A DNA stretch of 64,000 nucleotides from Quercus robur (lineage: Eukaryota > Streptophyta > Magnoliopsida > Fagales > Fagaceae), in NCBI RefSeq assembly GCF_932294415.1, contig NC_065537.1, positions 69,631,761-69,695,760 of the forward strand, given 5' to 3'. The position numbers and the translations under genes were made by a program. The notes beneath the pieces are model-generated. The model saw nothing but the letters and a program-made list of their open reading frames with translations, did no database searches and was not told where the DNA came from. Below are positions 24,951-37,400 of the stretch, in pieces (the stretch's first letter is position 1; each line of letters begins with the position of its first letter).

Positions 24951-27017
24951 ATTATGGAGTTGATATCACAATGCATTTCAATTTACCAAGAAAAAAAAAA
25001 GTAAATGAATATGTCTATGAGTGTTTTATTTTGTGTGTAGTGTATGTATGAGTCTTCTTGTTCCTCACATGAAGTATTAGTAGTTTTGTTATCTTATATA
25101 TAAAGGAGTGGTGTCCCAAATTTTTTACTAACTTTCGTTCATTGCCTATGAGATACCCAGAAAAATGATGAATAATATGGTGGATGTAACTTAAAATAGA
25201 TTAATTGATTTGGATAGGGTTGTCAAAAAAAAAACCTTCCAATGATGGTGTGTTCAGGTAGCAAGATTTTGGCAAGTGAATTTGAATTAGGATGATTAAA
25301 ATTCAAATACCTTTTTTTGGGTAGTTTTTAAAAAAAATCAAAGATTTGGATTTAGCCAAATCCACCAAAGATCTTAAACTTTGAAGTATTTTGATATAAA
25401 ATAACGTCTAACTTCATAGTTTAGATATTTTTAGCCATACCTCAATAGATTTCAAATTTTATAATTTCAAATAGTCATAGGTGTGAAACACATCCAGATA
25501 ATAAATTTATAAATTTAGAATTGAGAAATTTCAAATCCAATAAAGATTTTTAAATTTTATAAATTTTAGACCTCCTAGTGTTTCTAACAAAGAGGTATAA
25601 GGTTGAATTCACTTGAAATATATCAAAGTGACATAAACAAAACAATTTTTTTTTTTTTTTAATAGAACCATTTGAAAATTTCATACCAATATATAGATAC
25701 ATACATACATTCACACACATATATATAAATAATTTTTTTTTTTTGACATTGTTGACTTCTTTTAATGTTGTGGCATAAATTTTGAAATCTCACATTTGTC
25801 CAAATCATCGTTATAATTGCATATATTTTTTAATTTTCTTTTTAGTATTACTTATAATTTTAGAATATGTTAATATAAATTAATCAAACATCTTCCACAA
25901 AAATTAAATTAAAATTAAGAAAACCTCACCTTCTTTTCTATAAAGCATTAAAACACTACACAAATTCATTAAATTAGGTTTGATATTTTTTCTAAACAAA
26001 TTATAATACACTAGGAATTTATTTGATCTAAAATTTGGCCTTTCAATTAAACAGATATCACTTATAATTTTTTTATTATCATTTCTTGTATATTGCAAGT
26101 CTTGGAGAATTGTAACAAATATAAAATGAATGTCATTGGATTTTTCTTTGCTTATTTACTGTTGTTACGTAAGCTTTTGAAATTTCATTTATTCTTCATT
26201 AGAATTGTGCCATTAATAACCCCAAGATTTGAATTGAAATTAGAAAAATGAATCAAATGAAAGTGAAGTTATTATAATGAATTGAATTATAATGCTTCAT
26301 TTTTTTCGATCGTAAATCTTGTGTGAATATAATCTTTTTTGTTATCTTGTATTTGGTAGTATAAAAAAAAAATTAAAAGAAAACTATCTTACAACGTTCC
26401 TTATTTAGCTTGACTTGGGATAGAGACATAAAGTTGTTTTCTACAAACGCTTTGTTTGTTTAGAGATTATCATTTTTTAAAAACCATTTTCTACAAACCA
26501 TTTTTATAGAAAAATGTCTTATTTTCTTATGTTTGGTAGGAACCTTAAAATGATTTGAAAAATTATCTCTTGATTTTCCTTATTTAACTTTGCATTAGAT
26601 AGCTTCGTGTGGATAGAGTTATTTTCCAAAAAAATGTTGGTGAAAACAACTATATCTCATGCCAAGTTAAATTTGGAAAGTTAAGGAATAATTTTACTTT
26701 GAAAATTTTTTATATATTACAAAATACAGAAAAATACAAAAAAGCTATTTTCACATTGACAAAGTTTGACTATAAAATTGGTTGTAACCTAAGGTTACAA
26801 CCTTATTCAATGTCTTTTTATTTGAGGTGCATTTTGATAAATCTACCATTGGATTATATCTTCTTCTTATATTCTCCATACTTGCAAAATTTATAGAAAA
26901 TTAAAAATTAATAGCTATGTCATCAAAGTTAAAAAAAAGTTGTAGTTTAAAATTATGCATAATATATAAGCTAATATATCATATAGTAAATAATATCCGA
27001 TTGACACCAAATTTGAT
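24951..27017. other. AT-rich intergenic DNA
   Basis: No coding frame and no element with definable ends. Parts near 25240-25590 and 26380-26800 look like old MITE or repeat sequence, but I see no terminal inverted repeats I would trust. Confidence 0.35.
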
Positions 27018-27022
27018 ATGTG

Positions 27023-27542
27023 TGATGGTGTTATAAAAATGCTCCAACTCCAATACTCGTCCATATAGCTCATCCTAAGGAAGTGATAGATGGCGTACGG
27101 CTTACTCGTCCAAAGGTAAGCTTGTCCGTCCATAAAGTTGGTCGGACAAGCTTACTGTGTCTTAAACATACTTGGAACTATTTTTGTTTCCCTACCAAGA
27201 CTACAAATCCCTCCCTCAATTAAGGTTTTAGAAGATGAACCCCAAAAGATATAACTTCCTTGGTAGTTATGGAAGTTACCTACGGATTCTCCGAACTCTA
27301 CAACGATTGGAGAGATGACTGCCTCTGATAAACACTATATAAGGGTTCTTCTACAGAAAGGTATTAATTCGGACACTTTTCAGAGAATACTTCATTTTTA
27401 CTTGGAATCACAAATCCACTGACTTTATCATCGGAGGACTTTTGGCCAGTCTTCTCTGACTTAGTATTTGTATTTTCAGGCTCAAGCCCTAAGATCATCA
27501 ACGCCCAAGACTTTCAACCTACTGATTTCCAAGGAATCATCA
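27023..27542 (+). mobile_element. Solo LTR, 520 bp, TSD ATGTG
   Basis: The element begins TGATGG and ends TCATCA (terminal inverted repeat TGATG/CATCA), with ATGTG directly outside both ends (27018-27022 and 27543-27547). Inside, ACTATATAAGGG near 27334 is a TATA box in the expected LTR position. Downstream text (CTGACTTTATCATCGGAGGA) resembles the R/U5 region of Ty3/Gypsy LTRs. No internal domain remains. It ends 1.1 kb before the NRPA2 start codon. Confidence 0.85.
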
Positions 27543-27547
27543 ATGTG

Positions 27548-28342
27548 TATTAAGAGCGTAAAAAACATGCAATTCAACGATCGAATTTTCAAAATATGCA
27601 GTAATGTTTATTTTATTGAGTAATGTTTTAGCCTTAGGCTGTAACAAGCTTTGTAGCTAAATTTTTATCTTTTTCACATAATGTTTTCCATTGAAACAAT
27701 CAATTTTTTTTTTCCATACTATTAATAACGGGATCCTCTATTTGGGTTTCATCATTTTGTGTATTAAAATATATTCACACAAAATTTTAAATTCTCTAAA
27801 ATACTCCTATATTTTAGTTAAATAATTTTAAATTTAAAACACAAATTAGTTAAAAGAGTAATTTATTATTTTTTAAAAAGCTAATAAATTTTAAACTATT
27901 TCCTTTCTCTTCTTCAATCTAAATTATAACTTTTTATTTTAAATTCAATACTTCTAACTTTTAAAAGATCATAAAAATTAAGATACTATTTCTATTTCAC
28001 TTTTAAACATTATGACACTAAACCTAAAATAAAAAATAAAAAAGTCTCATTTTATAACTCTATCTCATTTTATTTATTTTTTATTTTTTTATACAATATA
28101 GAAATTCTACTATAACTTAATTGAAATGTATATATGTGTGAAACTTCCTTTTAAAAACTTGAACCCTAGTTCTTATCCTTTACACTTCACAAATACTTAA
28201 ACTTATAGAGTGATTATTATGCCAAAGGTGCGTAGTGGTTCTATCTCATTTTAAAGTATCTAATTTTTTTTTTTTTTTTTTTTTTTGTTGAGAAAATTTT
28301 AAAGTTGCTAATTGAACGTAGAAAAAGAAGAAGGTAAATTTG

Positions 28343-28375
<33 letters not shown>

Positions 28376-28411
28376 GTTTGGACCAGGTGGGTGGATACCA
28401 TGACATAAAAA
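27548..28411. other. AT-rich upstream region of NRPA2
   Basis: No coding frame. It contains T-runs and a TA microsatellite (28343-28371) that abuts the compact promoter of NRPA2. Nothing else is recognised. Confidence 0.4.
28343..28371. repeat. (TA)n microsatellite upstream of NRPA2
   Basis: About 14 TA units 40 bp before the first site II motif of NRPA2. Confidence 0.85.
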
Positions 28412-28434
28412 GCCCAAGTCACATAAAAAGCCCA
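28412..28434 (+). promoter_or_regulatory. Two site II (GCCCA/TGGGC) motifs of NRPA2
   Basis: GCCCA occurs at 28412-28416 and 28430-28434, both as AAGCCCAA, the reverse complement of TGGGCTT. Paired TGGGCY elements bound by TCP factors are a known feature of plant ribosomal-protein and ribosome-biogenesis promoters. The next gene is a Pol I subunit, which fits. Confidence 0.6.
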
Positions 28435-28445
28435 AACCAAACCCG

Positions 28446-28458
28446 AACCCTAAAACCC
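28446..28458 (+). promoter_or_regulatory. Telo-box-like element of NRPA2
   Basis: AACCCTAAAACCC at 28446-28458 contains the ACCCTAA core of the telo-box. It directly precedes a CT-rich tract of the sort seen at plant transcription starts. Telo-boxes co-occur with site II motifs in ribosome-biogenesis genes. Confidence 0.6.
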
Positions 28459-28654
28459 CTCTCTCTCTCTCTCTCTCTCTCAAAACCCTTTTCTTTCTCG
28501 TTTTGTCACTCAAAAACCTCTTCAAAACCCCAACCAACAGCTCCCTCCTCCTCCTCTCCTTCTCCTCTCACTCCAAAACCATCACATTCAGACCACACCT
28601 GCGTTTTCATTCAATACAGACAGAGAGAGCAAAAAGCAAAAAGCAAAAGCAAAG

Positions 28655-31464
28655 ATGTCACAACAAAAGCAAGAAGACAAGGAGCCGCCCTTTGTTCCCC
28701 AGTATTTCGGAACACAGCAGCCGAAACGGAACGTGAAGCCGAGGCCGATGCCGGCTCCGGAGGACCTCGAGCCGCTGCGGGAGCTGTTCCGCCACCAAAT
28801 CGAGTCGTTCGATTACATGGCTGACGCGGGTCTCTCGATCCTCTTCGACAGCATCAAGCCCGTCCAGATTCACGACTCCTTCTCCAACCGCACCCTCAAG
28901 ATCTCCTTCGAGAACCCCAAGCTTTTCCCTCCAATGAAGGACCGGTCGTCCTCGTCCTCGGCTCTGTCCTCTTCCAAATCCACGTTCCGCGAGTTCCTGT
29001 ACCCTTACGAATGCAGGCAGTTCAAGAGCTCGTATACCGGGGCGTTGATGGCGGAGGTTTGCTTTCAGTACGACGACGGACCTGTCATTAGAGAGCGCTT
29101 CAATTTCGGACAGTTTCCAATCATGCTCAAGGTTCGTGCTCTGCTTCGTTTCGGGTTTTGTAAAATTCATGACATGAATTTTGTTGCCATGTGTGTGTAT
29201 GTATGTTCATCATTACTAGGTTCATGCTCTGAGTGCTTTTGTTTGTGTTTTTATGGATTAGTTAAAGAACTATGTGTCTGTATGCTTGTTGATCACAAAA
29301 GACTCTACATTTTGGACTAGTTTGAGAGAGTTTGGATAGCCACAATACCCAAGTTTTTTTTTTTGTGTGGATAGATTAGAAAAAAATTGATTGAAAAAAA
29401 GACTACTTCGTGCAAAAAAGACCATGAAGCAGCGGACCTTAGATTTGAGTCTCCAAGCCTGATACCGATGAAATAAAGTTTGGTACGCGTGTTCCACTCC
29501 CTCTGTATACATCACATTGAACATAAAGGTCTCAAGTTCCATATAGTGGAAAAATGTTTTCCCAACCAGTTCCATGAAGCAGCGGAACATAGATTTGTTT
29601 CATTTCGTTTCGGGTTTGTAAAATTCATGACATAAGTTTTGTTGCTTGTTTGATTTTTTATTTATTTACTTATATGGATTAGCTATGAACAATATATGTG
29701 TATGTTTATTTATCACAAAAGACTCTAAATTTGATTTGTTCATGTGCTTTTGTTTGTTTGTTTGTTTTTTAGTTTTATTTTATGGATTAGTTAAAAACTA
29801 CGTGTCTATGCTTATTTATCACCAAAGACTCCAAATTTGATAAAATGGACTAGTTTGAGAGAGTTTGAATCGCTGCAATACATGTGTTCCTTTTCTTTTT
29901 TTTTGTTTGTTTGACTACTTTATGCAAAAAGACCATGAAGCAATGACCATGGATGTGAGTCCCCAAGCCTGATACCTATCAAATAAAGTTCCTATGAATG
30001 AAGCAAGGAGCCGTCCTCCTGAGGTCTCCACATCCCCAAATGTACGCCTGTTCCTCTCCCTCCATATACACCACGTAAAACATAAAGGTGTCAAGTTCCA
30101 CATAGTGGACTGATGTTTCCCCAGTCAGTTTCTCCATTCTATCAAAAGATCAATGATCAATAACTCTCTTAGGCATCACCCATGCAACTCGAAATGATCT
30201 TAAAGCAAAACTCCACGACTGGTGGGCCCTCCCACAATGGATCAAAGATTCAAACGATAGTTCACCGATTCCCCCATTACACGGGCACATACAACTCCAA
30301 TCTACTATAGAAAAACCTCTTCTCCTTAAATTGTATGAAATGAGCATCTTTCCTTTTGCCACTTTCAAATCAAAAAAGGAAACTCTTTGAGGGGTCTTGA
30401 CCCCCCAAGTACCTAGAGGCAGAGGAAGACCCCTTCAACAAACCATAAAAGAATGAATCTCAAAAGTCCCCACTCTTCCTCAACTTCCGCCTCATTCAAT
30501 CCCCACCATCAGTAGGAGGGATGTGAGACTCCTTAAGATGGATGAAAGCTGCCACCGAGTCCATCTTCCCATTATTAAAGTCACAATGGAACTGCACATC
30601 CCAACTCCTCCTCCCCCCCCCCCCCCCCCCCTGCTGCCTCATCAATAAAGACTCAACAAAAGCCTCCCGATCAGTAGCATTCTCATACAAGATTGGAAAA
30701 GATTCTAAGAGGATGGTCGCTACACCAGCAGCCATGCCAAAACTGAACCCAATTCCCCTGATCAGCTTCATATTGGACATGTTTTGATCAGTACTTGCCT
30801 ATTATACATGCTTAAGGTTTGTGCTTTGTGTTTCGTTCCGGTTTTATAGAATTCATCACAATTTGTGGTTTTGTTTTGATTAGTTAACTTTGAGTGCTTG
30901 TTTGTTTATTCTGGTTTAGTTAAGAACTATATGTCTATGCTCATTTATCACAAAATGTGATATATTGCATGAATTTACATAGTGATTATAGTTAAATATA
31001 ATGGAAAGTTACAAAAACTAGCTTCAAGGGAACCAATGCCTTCAAATTTGATAAAATGGACACAAGTGTTTTCACATAATTAAAGTGCATATAACTTTAT
31101 TGATTCAAGGCTAGAAATTGGGTACCACTAGTCTATAACACTACAACAATCAAGTCCTAAGAAGTAACAGCAAATGGTGGAACAAACAACCAAAACAAGT
31201 GCACTAAACACACGTTTCTACAAATTTAAACTAACTAATAAATAAAAGTAATGCTTGCACATAACAAGTGTGCCCTAGGCTTTGGTGCTCTTTCATTGTG
31301 GGTTTGCTAGTGCACTTTTGTCCATATGTTAGTGGCTGTCGAGCAACTTTAGGTTGGCCCATCAGATGGGTACCTATTTCTGGTAGGGAAGGGGTATGGG
31401 TTGAGTTGAAGTAATATTTGGAGAATTAGAACTAAGTTTGTGATTTAAAGAACTCATGAGTGAA

Positions 31465-31495
<31 letters not shown>

Positions 31496-34400
31496 TGATA
31501 AGTAAAAGATATATTGATAAAAAAGGGAACACCCTAGTGCACAGGAAGTGTACAAGGGAAAAGAAATCAAATACAAAAATTACAAGAGTCTAGGAAATCA
31601 ATAAAAGAGGGGAAAGATTTATCTTGCAAAGCAAACAACCAATCCCTTAAAGTTCTAAAAAAGAGAAGCTTGAGGGCAGGAATAGAATTCTCAGTATCTT
31701 CAAAACATCTACTATTCCTCTCCCTCCAAAGACACCACAATAAGCAATGAGGAATGATGGACCAAATATAACCATTTCGATGACGACCAAAGCTGCCTTG
31801 CCAACACCATAACAGCCCCAGAACAGAGTGCGGCATAACCCAAGAAACTCCAAAAAGGCCCAAAACCATAGACCATAGATCCGAAGCAAAAGGACAATGA
31901 AGAAATAGATGGTCAACCGATTCACCATTTCTCTTACACATGTAGCACCAATCCAGAATCCACACCTTCCTTTTACGTAAATTATCAATCGTCAAGCATT
32001 TCCCTAAAGCAGCAGTCCAAACAAAGAAAGCTACTCTAGAGGGAATCTTTTGCTTCCATATACTTTTCCAAGGAAACCCAATGGAAGCGGTGCCAGCTAA
32101 AATTCTATAATAACCACTAACCAGGAAACCCTTAACTTTGTTAGGAATCCAACACATTTTATCCTCACCTCGCCCCCTTATATGCGAACCATAAATAGAT
32201 GCCATGAAGTCGGACATAGACTCTAGATCCCGAGCATGCACACTCCTAATGAATCTCACATCCCAAAAGAGGACACCATGAGCGAACATCATAAGCTCAG
32301 CCACACTAGCATCCTTATTCCTACAAAATCTGAACAAGTCTGGAAATCTAACAGCAAGAGAAGTCTCTCCACACCACCGGTCTTGCCAAAACTTCACTCT
32401 AGATCCATCGCCAATATCATACATAATATGGTGAGAGAAAGAAGGCCATCCCTGACTGATATTTTTCCATAAACCAACACCATAAGGGCCAATCACAGCT
32501 CTGGAGAACCAGCCCCCCCACATACAACCATACTTTGACTCTATCACTTGCCTCCAAAGGGCATCTACCTCAACCCCAAATCGCCAAAGCCACTTTCCAA
32601 GTAAAGCTTCATTGAAAAGTCTAATCTTCCTTATCCCTAAGCCACCCGCATAAATAGGAGAACAAACGGTAGCCCATTTAACCAAATGGATTTTAGGATC
32701 CTCTCCAAGACTGCCCCACAAGAAATTCCGCTGGAGCTTCTCAATACGGTTAGCCACACTAGCAGGAATAGGAAATAAAGAAAGAAAATAAGTGGGTAGA
32801 TTAGATAGGGAGCTTTTGATAAGGGTGACTCTACCTCCCTTAGATAAGTATAAACGTTTCCAACCCGCCAATCTCCTCTCCATTTTCTCTAGAATAGGAT
32901 TCCATATAGACTTATCCTTGAATTTAGCTCCCAAAGGAAGACCTAGGTATATCATAGGGAGAGAGCCCTGCTTGCAGCCAAGAACAACCAAGAAAAGGTC
33001 AAAATCATTGACTACCCCAACCGGAACCAATTCTGACTTGCCCAGGTTGATCTTAAGGCCAGACACCGCCTCAAACCAAATAAGAATCATGCGAAGGAAC
33101 AAAATCTGATCTAAATCAGCCTTACAGAAAATAAGCGTGTCATCTGCAAAGAGGAGATGAGACACCGCCATGGATCTTCCCTCCAAGTTACCTACACTAA
33201 AGCCCGACATGTGACCTTCAAGCACTGCTTTGTCCAACATACGACCAAGAGCTTCCATCACCAAAACAAACAACAAAGGAGACAACGGATCACCTTGCCT
33301 CAAGCCTCTGGTGCTACCAAAAAAACCACAAGGAGAGCCATTGATCAAGATGGAGAAGCGGACAGTAGAAAGACAAAAGCGAATCCATTGTCTCCATTTG
33401 GCAGAGAAACCACTTCTTTCTAACATCTGAAGCAGAAAATTCCAGTTTACATGGTCAAAAGCCTTCTCAACATCCAGCTTACAAATCAGCCCCGGCAACC
33501 CAGACTTCAATCTACTGTCAAGGCATTCATTAGCAATAAGAACAGGATCAAGGATTTGTCTGCCCCTCACAAAAGCATTCTGAGATGCAGAGATTATATC
33601 CCCCATCACCAAGCGGAGACGATTAGCCAAAACTTTAGCAATAATTTTGTAAACCCCCCCAACCAAGCTAATGGGCCGAAAATCTCCAATCTCATTAGCT
33701 GCATGTTTTTTAGGAATAAGAGTAACAAAAGTTGTGTTTAAGCTTTTCTCAAACTGACCATTGGCAAAAAAATGATGAAAAACAGCCATGAGATCCGGCT
33801 TAACAATCCCCCAGCAAGCTTGGAAAAAAGCCATAGGGAAGCCATCAGGACCAGGGGATTTATCACCATGAAAACTTTGAATAACATCAAAGATTTCTGC
33901 CTCTTCAAAAGGCCTCTCTAACCAATCCGCATTCTCCCCAGATATCATTGGAAAAACCAACGAATCCGGAAACGTCCGCTCAACCTGCTGCTCAGAGTAC
34001 AAATTCATGAAGAAATGAGAAACGTAGTCTGCAATTATACCCTGATCCGACGACAAAGTACCATTAACCATAAGGCTTTCGATGGCATTATTTTTCCTGT
34101 TGGAATTAGCCATTCTATGAAAGAATTTGGTATTGGCATCCCCTTCTTTCAAATGCAACACCCTAGACTTTTGTCTCCAACTAGTCTTTTCCATAAGAGT
34201 CAACTTTTCAATATCTGAACGAAGGTTAGATTGAGCTAACTTCTCCTCAGCAGATAAACTATGAATCTCCTCTTTAGCATCCAAATCAATCAACTTACTC
34301 CAAAGGGCCTGTTTCTTAAAAGCGACATTGCCAAACTCAGTTTCATTCCACTTTTTTAAGTCCGACTTCAATGCAGCCAACTTCTTAGCAAGAATAAAAC

Positions 34401-37400
34401 TAGGGGTACCATGGAACAAATAGGAAGCCCACCACTCCTTCACTTTGTCTACAAAGTTATCCACCCTTAACCACATATTTTCAAAACGGAAGGGAATTCT
34501 GCCTCTTCGCTGACACCCACCCTCTAACGAAATAGGAAAATGGTCAGAAAGAACTCTAGGCATCCTTTTTTGGGTGAACTGAGAGAAGTGATCAGCCAAA
34601 AGAGGGGAGAAAAGGAACCGGTCTAGCCTAGAAGCTGAGGAAGTATTAGACCAGGTATAAAGGCCCCCTACCATATGAATATCCAACAACCCATGCAAAG
34701 AAACAAAGTCAGAAAAACCAAACATAGACCTGGAGAAGCTGGCAGCCCCCAAACGCTCAGAAGGAAAGCGGATAATATTAAAGTCCCCTCCAAGGCACCA
34801 AGGCAAATCCCACCAACTGATCAGCCCGGTTAGTTCCTCCCACATCAACCTACGCCTATTGTTCAAATTAGGCCCATATACACCTGTGAAAGCCCACTCA
34901 AATTGGTCGCCTACATTTTTAAACTTGCAGGAAACTGAAAAATGCCCCACCGCTTCCTCCACCTTTTCCACAACCCGGCTATCCCACATCAATAAAATTC
35001 CTCCCGAAGCACCTTCAGAGCCCAGGTACACCCAATTGACATAAGGACAACTCCAAATACTTCGAACAGTACCTCTAGAAATCCACTCTAGCTTGGTCTC
35101 TTGCAAACACACAATATCAGCCTTCCAGGATCGCAACAAGTTACGAATCTGAAGCCTCTTGTCAACTTCGTTCAGACCTCTGACATTCCAGGAAATAAGC
35201 TTTAAATTCATTGAGCAACGGAAAGAACCCGATTCCTATTAATACCACATCGCCTAGAAGATGAAGAGCCATAATTAATAGAACTAAACAACCCTTTCAA
35301 CTCTCTTAAACCTTTCACCCCCGAACCTTTTGAACCACACGATTTCTTTTTCACCTCAGCCCTCCGATATAATTCAGCTTCAACAGCCAATAAAAATTCT
35401 GTTGCTTGATCTTCTAAACCCACAAGTGACGTGCCAAGGAAGCTATCAAAGTTATTGAATCTCTTTTGAAACCAATCGGAGTAAGGTTCCTGACTCCTTG
35501 AAGTGTCCACACCCACAACACTATCCCCATCTACAAGAGACTGCTTCTCCTTGGCCAAGGGTAGAGAAAAAGCAATTGGATCAACCACTAGGGGCTGATT
35601 AGCTTCCTCTGAGAAGGAATCCGAAGCCCAATCCTCCACCAAAACATCATCTTCTTCGAACAGAGCCAAAGACATGTTCGTGACTTCAGAAAAATCCAAC
35701 GTAACAAGCTGTTGTTGCTTTTCCAAAACCTCTGTAGCTTCACAAGGAGGCAAAGCAATCTGCACCGGAACCTCAACCCTCCTCCCATCGCGTAATTCAA
35801 GAAACCACTGCTCCGAGTTTCCCCATTTCTTGTCAAAAATGCCGGAATGCTCCTGGAGAAACAGTCGGGGATCAAGCATTAAGCTCTCATCGTGAACTGT
35901 GGAGCAAACCGACCCATTCCTGAACTCCTCGGACTCGTCGGAGCCGAGAAGCACAGACTCGGCTACATCGGAAACAAGATTCGAGTCCGTCGTCGCCGGT
36001 GGCTCAAACCTGGCTTCGACGGACTTGTCGGTTCTGAGAGAATGGGCAGCGGCGACATCGGAGACCCCATTCCTGGCCTCCTCGGACTCGTCGGAGCCGA
36101 GAAGCACAGACTCGGCTACATCGGAAACAAGATTCGAGTCCGTCGTCGCCGGTGGCTCAAACCTGGCTTCGACGGACTTGTCGGATATGAGAGAATGGGC
36201 AGCGGCAACATCGGAGACCACCGACGTCCTTAGAGGCAAAGTCGAAGGGCATGGCGACGACTGGAAGGATCTCGCGCCAGGACTTAACCAATCTGGAGGA
36301 TGGGTCTCTCGCGACGGGCAGGTCATGGTAGTCGGAAGTTCTTTACAAGCAGTTCTTCTGGGCTGCCAGACCAACGAAGTCTTGGGCTTAAGTTTGGGAA
36401 CATGAGGTGGGTTAAGTGGGGGGGCTTCAGCTAGAGCATTGGGCTTAAAGACAACTTTCAAGGGCCCAACACCAGAACAGCCCACTTCCTTAATGTTTGA
36501 ACTCTTAATGTCCCACTTGCCATTCAGCCCACGTACCAAAAGTAAAGAAACTTCCAGCGAGAGGGGAGAGTCAGCCATTGAAAGAGCGTCATCCTGAAGA
36601 TTAAGCGTGACTTCATCCTCAGGAACTGTGCTTACCTGCCCAGCACCCCTATCACGCAAATCCAGGCTCTGAGACTTCTGACTGCTCAATCTAGACTTGT
36701 GAGCTAGATTTGATTTGATAGGATTTTGAATATTGGGCATTGCAAGCTTACCAGTTCTACTACCACCAAAGGATTTCCGATCACCTTCCACCGCTGCCGC
36801 CAGAAAAGACTTATGCTTTCTGGACTTTTGCAAAGACGGAAACGGGGCAGAAAGAGGTGGCAACTTGACGCCAGGAGAGACGGGAGCAATGGCCTTGCGA
36901 AGATGAAAGCCAAAACCTCTCCACCCACTACCCAGCTTTCCTTCTGGTACAATGATGAGGCCCTTCCGACGACCATGAAGAAGCTCAGAGATCATAAGAA
37001 AGCTTCCATGTGCATTGAATCCCATTTGCAAAATCAAAACCTTATTACCATCCCTGAAGGTTCTAGCAAAGTTATCAGGACGGGTATTTGACAAGTGATC
37101 CTCAATATACGTAAGCAACCGAAAAGCACTCTCTTTTCCCATGAAAACCGATCGGAGAGAATCCTTATACCTTTCAAAAATGCGTAACAAGAAGAAAGAA
37201 CCACCCTCTTCCACAGAAAATTCAAACGATTTGGATTCGAGAAAAAAGAAAATGGAACCACCCATAGTTTCAGAACTCAAGATTATTTTATCAGCTACTG
37301 TGATTTCACTTAGAACCAGAAAGCGTATTTTACAACACCTATAGAATTATTTAATTTTCAAGATTACAAGTTCTAATAAGATAAAGAAAATGAACAAAAC

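Larger units (their letters stand above)
31487..37300 (-). mobile_element. Full-coding L1-type LINE in antisense in NRPA2 intron 1
   Basis: Both ORFs are uninterrupted over 5.7 kb. The 3' end is marked by a T-run at 31487-31496 on plus (a poly(A) tail on minus), preceded on minus by the family end ...TTTTACTTATC. The tail abuts a long TA repeat (about 31463-31486), and (TA)n also occurs at about 37447-37460 and 37556-37571. A TA-based target duplication is therefore possible but cannot be proved, and the 5' limit is uncertain. Intact coding suggests a recent, possibly still competent insertion. It lies antisense to NRPA2 in the middle of the 10.2-kb first intron. Confidence 0.88.

Noticed and set aside
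28378..28824. Plus-strand frame overlapping the NRPA2 start
   Set aside because: Runs through the CT-rich leader in another frame; low complexity and no conservation signal, while NRPA2 coding is unambiguous.
28658..29170. 170-codon minus-strand open frame
   Set aside because: Antisense shadow of NRPA2 exon 1; its composition reflects the GC-rich exon, not a separate gene.
35899..36405. 168-codon plus-strand frame with a 51-residue repeat
   Set aside because: Complementary strand of the L1 ORF1 tandem duplication, which explains both the openness and the repeat.
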